A stretch of DNA of 64,000 nucleotides from positions 3,410,001 to 3,474,000 of the forward strand of contig NZ_CP066306.1 in the NCBI RefSeq assembly GCF_016406145.1, given 5' to 3'. A program made the translations under genes and the position numbers. This document shows, piece by piece, positions 43,815 through 51,410 of this stretch (the first letter of the stretch is position 1; the number at the start of each line of letters is the position of its first letter). The notes beneath the pieces are model-generated. The model worked only from the letters and a program-made list of their open reading frames with translations. It did no database searches and had not been told where the DNA came from. Source of the stretch: Pseudomonas putida. GTDB taxonomy: Bacteria; Pseudomonadota; Gammaproteobacteria; Pseudomonadales; Pseudomonadaceae.

Positions 43815-44768
43815 ATGCTTCAAGTAAACGTTAGCCGCAAGGCAAACGAAGCTGAAGGTGTTTGCAGCTTTGAATTGAGCCCCGTGAAGGGTGAAACCCT
43901 GCCACCTTTCGAGGCCGGTGCTCACATCGATGTCCATATCCCGGGTGGGCTCATTCGCCAGTATTCGCTGTGCAATGACCCCCGAGAGCGCAATCGTTAT
44001 CTGATCAGTGTCCTCAAGGAACCCAACTCCCGTGGCGGATCAGAGGCAATGCATTCGATTGTCGGCGAAGGCCATGAACTGACCATCAGTGCGCCGCGCA
44101 ACCTGTTCAAACTGGATCATGGCGCTGCACGTCATCTGCTTTTTGCAGGTGGTATCGGCATTACCCCGATCCTGGCCATGGCGTATGAACTTGCCCATCG
44201 CAAAGCTGACTTCGAGCTTCATTACTGCTTTCGCTCCTGCGACCGGGCAGCCTTCGTCAAGGCACTCGCTGACGCACCCTTCGCGGACCGCGTAGTGCTG
44301 CACGATGACAACGGTCCGCAACAGCAAAAACTGAATGCGGCAGCAATTCTCGACGCAGTCGATGAGGGTCGCCATCTCTACGTCTGCGGCCCCTCCGGCT
44401 TCATGAATCACATCCTTGATACAGGTGAGGCCGCCGGCTGGCCGCAAGAGCGGATGCACAGAGAGTTCTTCGCCGGACCAGTCATTGACCAAGGTGCCAA
44501 TGCCCCCTTCCAAGTCGTGCTCGCCCGCAGCGGCAGATCATTCGATATTCCGGCAGACCGCACCGTGTTCGAGGTATTGGACGAAGCGGGAGTCGAAGTA
44601 GAAACGTCCTGTGAACAAGGCGTCTGTGGGACGTGCGTGACACGCGTACTGGAAGGTATCCCCGATCACAGGGATCAATTCATGACGGCCGATGAGCACG
44701 CCAGAAATGATTGTTTCACCCCGTGTTGCTCTCGTGCGAAGTCCCATCGGCTCGTACTTGATCTCTAG
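43815..44768 (+). CDS. Oxygenase reductase, VanB-like (FMN and 2Fe-2S)
   Basis: 317 residues in three domains: FMN/ferredoxin-reductase barrel ('IRQYSLCNDPRERNRYLISV', about 1-100), NAD domain ('LLFAGGIGITPILAM', 'YVCGPSGFM', 105-225) and C-terminal plant-type ferredoxin with cysteines 266, 271, 274 and 304/305. This is the VanB/phthalate-dioxygenase-reductase order. It passes electrons from NADH to the adjacent Rieske oxygenase. Here reductase precedes oxygenase, the reverse of canonical vanAB. Confidence 0.9.
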   Translation: MLQVNVSRKANEAEGVCSFELSPVKGETLPPFEAGAHIDVHIPGGLIRQYSLCNDPRERNRYLISVLKEPNSRGGSEAMHSIVGEGHELTISAPRNLFKLDHGAARHLLFAGGIGITPILAMAYELAHRKADFELHYCFRSCDRAAFVKALADAPFADRVVLHDDNGPQQQKLNAAAILDAVDEGRHLYVCGPSGFMNHILDTGEAAGWPQERMHREFFAGPVIDQGANAPFQVVLARSGRSFDIPADRTVFEVLDEAGVEVETSCEQGVCGTCVTRVLEGIPDHRDQFMTADEHARNDCFTPCCSRAKSHRLVLDL

Positions 44769-44804
44769 TGTCAGACAAAACCTAACTGTTTAATGGAGAC
44801 TCCT

Positions 44805-45881
44805 ATGACTGCCTCTTCTCTTCAGTCGTTGGCCCAGGACATCTTGCCTGCCAAACCCTCCACATTTCCGCTCAACCAATGGTATGTGGCTGCTTTGGGT
44901 TGGGAACTCAAGGATCGCCCCGTAGGCCGAACCTTGTTGAATAAATCAGTCGTCATGTTCCGCACCGCGGATGGCAAGGTAGCGGCCCTTGAGAACCGCT
45001 GCTGCCATCGGGCGTTGCCTCTCTCCGACGGCACACTTGAGGCGGGGGGACTTCGCTGTGGCTATCATGGCCTCTTGTTCAACGATGAAGGCAAATGCAT
45101 CGAGATTCCTGGGCAAGACAAAATTCCGAGTAAAGCGAAGGTGGCAGCCTTCCACGTTGTGGAAAAAGATCAGATTGTCTGGATCTGGTTCGCAAGCCCC
45201 GAACATCCTGAGCCTACTACTGAACCACCCTCTTACGATATCCACAGCAGTGGAGACTATCTTTTTGACGGTGATGTGTATCACTACGATGCCCCGTATC
45301 AGCTCATTCACGACAACTTGATGGATCTGAGCCATTTGGGCTATGTGCACCTACGCACGATTGGCGGGAATGCCAGCATTCACATGAATGCGAAAATGAC
45401 AGTAGAAAGTGACGACAATCATGTTCGTGTGGTTCGGCACATGCCCGGCTCTGTGCCGCCGCCGACGTACGTGGCCGCTTATCCGTTCAAAGACACTGTC
45501 GACCGATGGCAGGAAATTGAATTCCATGTCAGCCACTTGCGTATCTGGACAGGTGCCACTGATGCGGGGACCGAGTCGTTGGACAATCCACAACGTGGTG
45601 GCTTCCATATGCGCGGTTTCCACGGTGTGACCCCAGAAACCGAGACCACCAGCCACTACTTCTGGACAATCGCCACCAACCCGAAAAGCAATCACGAAGA
45701 GGTCAAGGCGAAGGTCGTCCAGCAAACAATGATGACGTTCGATGAAGACAAGGTCGTCATCGAGTCTCAATACAAGAACATGTGCCGGTTCGGTGAGCGG
45801 CCCATGATCGACATCCATGTCGATGCTGGCGCCAACAGAGCCCGTCGCATCATCGAAAAACTTTGCAACTCCGTTAGTTGA
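44805..45881 (+). CDS. Rieske oxygenase, VanA-like O-demethylase/monooxygenase
   Basis: 358 residues from the ATG preceded by GGAG; an in-frame ATG four codons upstream has no ribosome-binding site. Rieske ligands C66, H68, C85 and H88 ('CCHRALP', 'RCGYHGL'). The mononuclear-iron motif D174-LS-H177-LGYV-H182 is preceded by 'IHDNLMD'. The group includes VanA and dicamba O-demethylase, which remove methyl groups from aryl ethers and release formaldehyde. The nearby fragment of formaldehyde dehydrogenase supports that chemistry. The aromatic substrate is not determined. Confidence 0.85.
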   Translation: MTASSLQSLAQDILPAKPSTFPLNQWYVAALGWELKDRPVGRTLLNKSVVMFRTADGKVAALENRCCHRALPLSDGTLEAGGLRCGYHGLLFNDEGKCIEIPGQDKIPSKAKVAAFHVVEKDQIVWIWFASPEHPEPTTEPPSYDIHSSGDYLFDGDVYHYDAPYQLIHDNLMDLSHLGYVHLRTIGGNASIHMNAKMTVESDDNHVRVVRHMPGSVPPPTYVAAYPFKDTVDRWQEIEFHVSHLRIWTGATDAGTESLDNPQRGGFHMRGFHGVTPETETTSHYFWTIATNPKSNHEEVKAKVVQQTMMTFDEDKVVIESQYKNMCRFGERPMIDIHVDAGANRARRIIEKLCNSVS

Positions 45882-46027
45882 GTGCGCAGTGCATTTATAT
45901 CGTGCGGGTATCTATGCACTTTTTTACACGCCGCAAACGCAATACCGCCCCACCTGGGGCGCTCTGAAACACCCAGCACCAGCGTGCAACTTGTTCAATG
46001 ATAACTACAAGAGAGCGAGGCCTAGCT

Positions 46028-46195
46028 ATGTCCGGAAATCGTGGTGTTGTGTATCTCGAGGCCAGTAAGGTTGAGGTACAAAAAAATGATTACTCCATGT
46101 CTCTCCTACTCACCGCCCAGCCAAAGCTGCAGAGCCTGTCCGCGCACCTGACGTACAGGCCTTTCATCAGTCAAGAGGCCTGCCGTCATGAGTAA
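46028..46195 (+). pseudogene. fdhA: 5' fragment of glutathione-independent formaldehyde dehydrogenase
   Basis: ATG then 'SGNRGVVYLEASKVEVQKND', which is the N-terminus of the P. putida-type FdhA with few changes. After about 24 residues the similarity ends and an unrelated tail runs to a stop at 46195, overlapping the next gene by 8 bp. Zinc and NAD domains are missing. The intact enzyme oxidises formaldehyde, the by-product of O-demethylation, so its position right behind the Rieske gene is meaningful. Confidence 0.75.
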
Positions 46196-47522
46196 CTACG
46201 CCGGGCACCAGCTCGATGAGAAAAAGATGTCCGCCTTCCAATGGTGGGTCATCACGCTCTGCTTCGTAATCAACATGCTAGACGGCTTCGACGTTCTGGT
46301 GATGGCCTTCACAGCCTCCTCCGTCGCCGCTGACTGGGGGCTCAACGGACTGCGGCTTGGTTATCTGCTGAGCGCTGGCTTGGTCGGCATGGCAATTGGC
46401 TCACTGTTCATTGCCCCTTGGGCTGACCGCTTCGGTCGTCGGCCGCTGATTCTTGTCTGTGTAGGCGTGGCAGGGACTGGCATGGTCCTATCCTCGCAGG
46501 CCACCGGCCCACAGATGCTTGCAGCCTTCCGTTTCGTGACCGGCCTGGGAATCGGTGGCATCTTGGCCAGCAGCTATGTCATCGCTGGCGAATACGCCAA
46601 CAAGCGCTGGCGGGGACTCGCAATCAGCCTGCAATCGACTGCCTACGCGCTTGGCGCCACCATTGGTGGGCTAATCGCAGCAAAAATGATTCCTGCGCTG
46701 GGATGGAGGTCCGTGTTTCTTTATGGTGGGTTCGTCACGCTCGCAACCCTTCCCGCGTTGTTTTTGTGGCTGCCAGAATCGCTCGCGTTTTTGATGTCGA
46801 GCAAGTCCGAAAGCGCAATCAAGCGGATCAACCACTTGCGCCTCAAGGTGAAACTCGCACCACTTACCGAAATACCTGAAACGAGCCAGGTTGAGCGCCC
46901 ATCACTGCGAGCATCGTTCGCTCAGCTGTTCTCCCCCGCCCTCTTGCGCTCAACGTTGCTGATCTGGGCGTCATTCTTTCTGGTCATGTTCGGTTTCTAC
47001 TTTGTAATGAGCTGGACCCCAAGATTGCTTGTCACTGCGGGGCTGTCCAATGAGCAAGGTATCACCGGGGGCGTGCTACTCAACGTGGGGGGTATATTCG
47101 GAACTGCGTTGGTAGGGCTATTGGCCGCACGTTTCCGGTTGTCCAAAGTATTGATGATCTACCTCCTTGCAAACGCCTTGCTGCTGGCCGTCTTTGTTAA
47201 ATTTACAAATACGCTGAACCTGGCATTTGCGCTGGCCATCCTGATCGGCATTTTCGTGAATGGTTGTGTGGCGGGGCTCTACGCGCTGACACCCTCCATC
47301 TACGACGCTAGCCAGCGTGTGACTGGCTTGGGTTGGGGTATCGGCATTGGCCGCGCGGGAGCGATTGCCTCCCCTCTTGTAGCTGGACGGCTGATCGACG
47401 CGCAATGGACCCCTTCTGATTTGTACATGCTGTTCGCAATGACGTTCGTTCTCGCCGCTATAGCTGTCGCCCTGCTGAGAATAACTCCACCCAAAGCACT
47501 ACACGCTGCCACAAGCCTCTGA
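46188..47522 (+). CDS. MFS transporter, aromatic acid:H+ symporter (AAHS) family
   Basis: 444 residues, twelve membrane segments. The first helix contains 'MLDGFDVLVMAFTASSVA', the DGxD motif of AAHS transporters such as PcaK, BenK and VanK; 'APWADRFGRRPLILVCVGVA' is the loop 2-3 motif. It should import the aromatic acid used by the Rieske enzyme. An OprD-family porin gene follows after 34 bp. Confidence 0.9.
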   Translation: MSNYAGHQLDEKKMSAFQWWVITLCFVINMLDGFDVLVMAFTASSVAADWGLNGLRLGYLLSAGLVGMAIGSLFIAPWADRFGRRPLILVCVGVAGTGMVLSSQATGPQMLAAFRFVTGLGIGGILASSYVIAGEYANKRWRGLAISLQSTAYALGATIGGLIAAKMIPALGWRSVFLYGGFVTLATLPALFLWLPESLAFLMSSKSESAIKRINHLRLKVKLAPLTEIPETSQVERPSLRASFAQLFSPALLRSTLLIWASFFLVMFGFYFVMSWTPRLLVTAGLSNEQGITGGVLLNVGGIFGTALVGLLAARFRLSKVLMIYLLANALLLAVFVKFTNTLNLAFALAILIGIFVNGCVAGLYALTPSIYDASQRVTGLGWGIGIGRAGAIASPLVAGRLIDAQWTPSDLYMLFAMTFVLAAIAVALLRITPPKALHAATSL

Positions 47523-47556
47523 AATACCAAAAAACCATAACAAGAAGGTAAATCCG

Positions 47557-48831
47557 ATGCGACGTTTTGCCGATTGCTTGCCGCTGTTTGCGCTAGGCGT
47601 GCCATCGCTTTGCATGAGCACTGTTGTTTCAGCAGCTTTTTTTGAAGACAGTACGGTTGCCCTGACCACCCGGAATTACTATCTCGATCGAGATTACAAA
47701 GGGGACTCATCCGTTTCGGCAGTTCGTGAATGGGCTCAAGGCTTCATTATCAAAGCGAACTCTGGCTACACAGATGGCCCCGTTGGCTTGGGCCTGGATC
47801 TCACAGGGATGCTTGGGGTGAAACTTGATTCGTCACCTGAACGATCTGGCACCCAACTGCTGCCTATAGATCCACAGACGCGCAGAGCACAAGACGCGTA
47901 CTCTGAACTCGGCGTTGCGGTGAAAGCTCGATTCTCACAAACGAATCTTTCAGTAGGCACGCAACTTCCCGCGCTTCCCGTGATTACTGCTAGCCCTGCA
48001 CGCCTCCTGCCTCAAACTTTCAGGGGCTCGTCAATAACGAGCTCAGAGGTTGAGAACCTCACGTTACAGGCCGGGCGGATGGATCGAGTCAACCTTCGGG
48101 ACTCGACAAACAACCAGCTCATCGCAATGGCTTCACCGAACGGACGGTTCAAGCCTGGCGTATTCTCTGATCGCTTCGACTACCTGGGTGGCGAATACCG
48201 CGTTTCAGAAAATTTCACAGCGCGTTATTACCACGCAAATCTTGAAAATATCTATGAGCAGGACTTCATTGGAGGTATTCATTCTATTGCAGTTGGGCGG
48301 GGGAAGTTGAAAACGGAGTTGCGAGTGTTCGACAGTCGGGAAAGCGGGCGTGCGGAGGCTGGCAAAGTAGACAACCTTAATGCTGGGCTGACGATGAGCT
48401 ACCAAACGGGTGGGCATACGTTTGGAATGGGCTACATGTATCAAACCGGAGACACGGCCTTCGCCTATCTCGCTGGAGGCGAGCCTGTCGTTCTGAGTGA
48501 TGGGACCATGAGCGCGGATTTCGTGAACCCCAAAGAACGCACAATGCTTCTGCGATACGATTACAACTTTGTGGCGATGGGTATTCCGGGGCTCACGGGC
48601 ATGATCCGCTATCTAAGGGGAACGAACATTGATTTGCCCCATCTCGGAGGCAGCGACCTCACAGAGTCTTCGAAAGACCTGGAGCTTTCCTATGTCGTAC
48701 AGTCTGGGCCAGCCAGAGATTTAGCGTTTCGCGTCCGGCATGCATTTTACCGAAACGATCTGAGCTCAGCGGCAACCTTCAGAGACGACAACGAAACGAG
48801 AGTCAATGTAGATTACACGGTGAAATTCTAA
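47557..48831 (+). CDS. OprD-family outer-membrane porin
   Basis: 424 residues with a signal peptide (about 1-26). The mature protein starts 'AFFEDSTVALTTRNYYLDRD', the typical OprD/BenF opening, and ends with the aromatic-rich beta-strand 'ETRVNVDYTVKF' carrying a C-terminal Phe. 'REWAQGFIIKANSGYTDGPV' is another conserved strand. OprD paralogues of this branch (OccK/BenF-like) pass aromatic carboxylates. It completes the uptake route of the locus. Confidence 0.9.
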   Translation: MRRFADCLPLFALGVPSLCMSTVVSAAFFEDSTVALTTRNYYLDRDYKGDSSVSAVREWAQGFIIKANSGYTDGPVGLGLDLTGMLGVKLDSSPERSGTQLLPIDPQTRRAQDAYSELGVAVKARFSQTNLSVGTQLPALPVITASPARLLPQTFRGSSITSSEVENLTLQAGRMDRVNLRDSTNNQLIAMASPNGRFKPGVFSDRFDYLGGEYRVSENFTARYYHANLENIYEQDFIGGIHSIAVGRGKLKTELRVFDSRESGRAEAGKVDNLNAGLTMSYQTGGHTFGMGYMYQTGDTAFAYLAGGEPVVLSDGTMSADFVNPKERTMLLRYDYNFVAMGIPGLTGMIRYLRGTNIDLPHLGGSDLTESSKDLELSYVVQSGPARDLAFRVRHAFYRNDLSSAATFRDDNETRVNVDYTVKF

Positions 48832-48960
48832 AAACACGGCATCACGTCTGACGAAATGGAGTACTTCGGCGTTCGCCAGCAGCCCACTACCATGGGCAGC
48901 TAGCGATAGCAGTCAGGGGTGACCGCTATCGATCTTTCGGTGATCCACTACAGCGTGACG

Positions 48961-49146
48961 TTAACGGCTCAACCGGCTGAGTTGCGCTGGGTGAGACACC
49001 ACAACAGCTAGCGAGATCGGATCGTCGTGGGCCCCTACCGGGGTGCTCACGCCCACCGCACCGATCACCTTCCCGTCGACCACGATCGGCTGACCGCCTG
49101 CCAGGGTGGTGACGTCCAGCGCCAGCAGCGCCGGATGGCCGTCGTT
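48961..49146 (-). pseudogene. GlcG/HbpS-family C-terminal fragment
   Basis: The minus-strand frame reads 'TLAGGQPIVVDGKVIGAVGV', then 'STPVGAHDDPISLAVVV' to a stop at 48961. This is the C-terminal half of the heme-binding GlcG/HbpS (DUF336) family. Its 5' part is missing: the frame ends exactly where duplicated block B begins at 49147. Confidence 0.75.
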
Positions 49147-49325
49147 TCAGTAACATCGATTCATCTCAAGACTGGTTGACATAGACCGATCAATACCCCG
49201 CATCTTGAGCGCTGGAAACACCAAGAAATCAGACTTTCCCTCTTCCTTGTAGTCCATTTCCCAAACATACTCTCGCCGCACTTTTTCCGTTGCGGTCGCT
49301 TGGGCTGCATTCTAGTCTCGGCGGG

Positions 49326-49522
49326 TCGCTGTTGTTCAGCGATCGGCTTTGACAGGCCGCGACGGTATTATGCATACGGCTTGCCTTCAATGGCGGCTGT
49401 ACGTGCGGGCACGCTTGCGTGCGCCGGAACTTGCATAGTCCGCCGGTCTGTCAACCCATGTACAGCTGCCACCCTTCTGTTTGACAGCGGATAGGTGACC
49501 GCCTAATTGAAGGTACTATGCA
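49326..49522 (+). promoter_or_regulatory. Structured leader of the small-protein pair, copy B
   Basis: Same order as copy A: hairpin TCGCTG/CAGCGA (49326-49342); X with TTGACAG and GGTATTATGCA (49348-49374); W, GCTGTACGTG (49396-49405); hairpin GCACGC-TT-GCGTGC (49409-49422); Y with TTGCATAGTCC and CTGTCAA (49431-49454); W', CATGTACAGC (49457-49466); Z with TTGACAG (49481-49487) and GGTACTATGCAA (49512-49523), which runs into the ATG. X, Y and Z have all changed relative to copy A, yet Y still pairs with either partner. Confidence 0.65.
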
Positions 49523-49765
49523 ATGCTCAAAATGGTCCCCGATCCACCCCACAACCACCACTCCCTCGAAGACACGATCATCCAGGCTGCGGAGTTCGCC
49601 CTGTGCGCGCAGAGCGTGGCGCAGCAGGCTGTTTCGCTACAGCCCAGAACGCCCGCCTCGGTTCTGATGATGGCCTCGATGCATGAGCTCGAGTCGCTAC
49701 GCGTGCTGCTCGAATCAGCCCTGATCCAGCTGCAGATGCCGCCCGAGCCGCGCACTCTGCACTAG
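49523..49765 (+). CDS. Small conserved Pseudomonas protein with VPDPP N-terminus, copy B
   Basis: 80 residues, differing from copy A only at residue 4 (Met for Val, 'MLKMVPDPP'). The start codon overlaps the leader segment GGTACTATGCAA, so a helix with Y would cover both Shine-Dalgarno (GAAGG) and start. All-helical soluble protein of unknown role. Confidence 0.75.
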   Translation: MLKMVPDPPHNHHSLEDTIIQAAEFALCAQSVAQQAVSLQPRTPASVLMMASMHELESLRVLLESALIQLQMPPEPRTLH

Positions 49766-49909
49766 GCCGTTAAGCCTGTTTTGCCTGGGCGGGCGCTGTC
49801 GCCGGCAAGCCCATACGCACGGCGCGCTGCGTGAGACCGGTGCTGAGCTAAAGGCGGGTTGCCCGTCATGACGTTCGCCCAGGCCCTAAACCTTCAGGGA
49901 GAAAATGCA

Positions 49910-50173
49910 ATGACCCCAGATGACACCAAAGTCACTGTCGGCAAGACCACGTTCTACCAGGGTGAAAACCAGACCCACCCACTGTTTCGCATCGAAGCGG
50001 GCATCCCTTGCCAGAATGCCCGCGAACAGGCTTCAGAGCTGATGGGCTATGTGCGGGACCTGACCATCGAAGGCTTGATGGACGATAAACCACAGCTGAT
50101 CTGGGCTTCGCACTACCTGAGTGCGTTGGCCAAAGCACTGATGGATGATGCCGAGCTGGGCATGATGCACTAA
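49910..50173 (+). CDS. DUF3077-like small protein, copy B
   Basis: 87 residues, identical to copy A. The ribosome-binding site GGGAG is kept, although the spacer changed from AAGACGCA to AAAATGCA. Family features are as in copy A; the full identity of the protein against a diverged leader indicates either very recent duplication with rapid leader change or gene conversion of the coding part. Confidence 0.8.
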   Translation: MTPDDTKVTVGKTTFYQGENQTHPLFRIEAGIPCQNAREQASELMGYVRDLTIEGLMDDKPQLIWASHYLSALAKALMDDAELGMMH

Positions 50174-50210
50174 GGGCTGAACTGCCCGACCATGGCGGAC
50201 ATCTGTAACC

Positions 50211-50255
50211 GGGGCCGCTTCGCGGCCCATCGCCGGCAAGCGCGGCTCCCACAGG
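50211..50255 (+). repeat. REP element at the end of block B
   Basis: Identical in sequence to the REP at 27569-27613 and part of the duplicated block. The companion inverted REP of copy A is absent. Confidence 0.8.
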
Positions 50256-50261
50256 TACAGA

Positions 50262-50313
50262 GCGTCGATAGCAGTCAGTCGCGACCGGCTGCTGTCGACC
50301 CATAGCTGCCCTT
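50262..50313. repeat. Dispersed imperfect palindrome, copy 3
   Basis: GCGTCGATAGCAGTCAGTCG, CGACCGG, CTGCTGTCGACCCATAGCTG. The arms GTCGATAGCAG and CTGCTGTCGAC pair with one mismatch. It starts one or two bases after the right edge of duplicated block B. Confidence 0.7.
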
Positions 50314-50547
50314 CAGGATGAGCATCTAACCGCCCAAAGCAAGTTCGGAGGCCTATAGTGGCTAGCGACGGCTTTTAAAACTCCAACGTTCCAACAAGAG
50401 TACGCCGAGCATAGGGCCCTGAACCAGGACGACGCCCCGAGGAATTCAAGTGGTTTCGGGTGAGCAAGGCTGTGGTCAACACGGTATTAACGCCCTCCCC
50501 AGATCACGCACTTTCAGGGATGGGTGTCGCCGACGTCCTCCCTCACA

Positions 50548-51144
50548 TTACGTATGTGAGCACGGACTATAGACCTCCAGCACATCAACCATGTCATTCA
50601 AAATCAAGGTAGACGGACCAGCTGGAGCAATCGTTGTCTTCCTCACTTTTACTCCGGAAGGCCTTTGGAAGTTTATCTCCGGCCCGCTGAAGCTTTGCTG
50701 GCCATCACTGTGTAAGTAATCAAACATTCGGCTCTTGAAGCGAGTGTTGATCTCATCTCGGTCTGCTTGCAATGGTCCCAGCATGTATGCATCAGAGGCC
50801 GTGAAGGCAAAAAAAATGCCATCCGCAGCTCTTCCGCCTGGGACGGTTGAGCAGATGACATCTTTGGATTTGAGAACTCGGTCCAGTACATATTGGCCAT
50901 TTACAAAATGGGCCATCACCAGAGCATCCGGGGTGACGATGCCAACTCCCTTTTCAGGCTCGCACCCCGGAGCGCTGCCGTATGGATGAAGGCACCAGTT
51001 CATTCTCGAAGAATCGATGATGGTGCTCAGTTTCAAGTCTTGACTCATCTGCTGCCTTGCCTCAGGGCTCTCATACTGGTAAACGTTACCCGAACAGGCG
51101 GTGATGGTTAATGGCACTGCAAACACAAGCAGAATGCGCAGCAT
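50548..51144 (-). CDS. Uncharacterised lipoprotein
   Basis: 198 residues. Lipoprotein signal with lipobox 'LTITAC' (cysteine at about 17). The mature part has no recognised family; 'SRMNWCLHPYGSAPGCEPEK' and 'VICSTVPGGRAADGIFFAFT' contain cysteines that could form disulfides. Composition is less GC-rich than the operons to its left. It is not linked to any operon; its role is unknown. Confidence 0.65.
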   Translation of the reverse strand: MLRILLVFAVPLTITACSGNVYQYESPEARQQMSQDLKLSTIIDSSRMNWCLHPYGSAPGCEPEKGVGIVTPDALVMAHFVNGQYVLDRVLKSKDVICSTVPGGRAADGIFFAFTASDAYMLGPLQADRDEINTRFKSRMFDYLHSDGQQSFSGPEINFQRPSGVKVRKTTIAPAGPSTLILNDMVDVLEVYSPCSHT

Positions 51145-51256
51145 GTTAATCCTTCGTTTGGCTCATTAAGGCCTTATAATGCCAAGTATCTGTAAAAATA
51201 TGAACCAACCTGCTTGCCTGCCTCAACTCGGACCATGAGACCCGGCGATATCCGTT

Positions 51257-51309
51257 TGGGTCGAAAGCGGTCAGTGGGGACCGGCTGCTTTCGACCCTCA
51301 GCGGCCATT
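51257..51309. repeat. Dispersed imperfect palindrome, copy 4
   Basis: TTTGGGTCGAAAGCGGTCAG, TGGGGACCGG, CTGCTTTCGACCCTCAGCGG. The arms GGGTCGAAAGC and GCTTTCGACCC pair perfectly, 11 bp. Lies between the lipoprotein gene and the coiled-coil gene. Confidence 0.7.
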
Positions 51310-51410
51310 CACCTGCATTCAAAATTCTGCCTGCTTAGCCTCGAAGGCAGATTCTAATCTAGTACGCCATTCTTCATTGACGGAATAGAGCATCTAGCTC
51401 AACTCGAATG

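Larger units (their letters stand above)
49147..50260. repeat. 1.1-kb duplicated block, copy B
   Basis: 1114 bp corresponding to 26495-27618 in the same orientation. The left edge cuts the GlcG relic; the right edge is the end of the REP, immediately followed by a dispersed palindrome. The first 175 bp and everything after the first start codon are nearly unchanged from copy A, while the leader in between is diverged. Confidence 0.9.
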
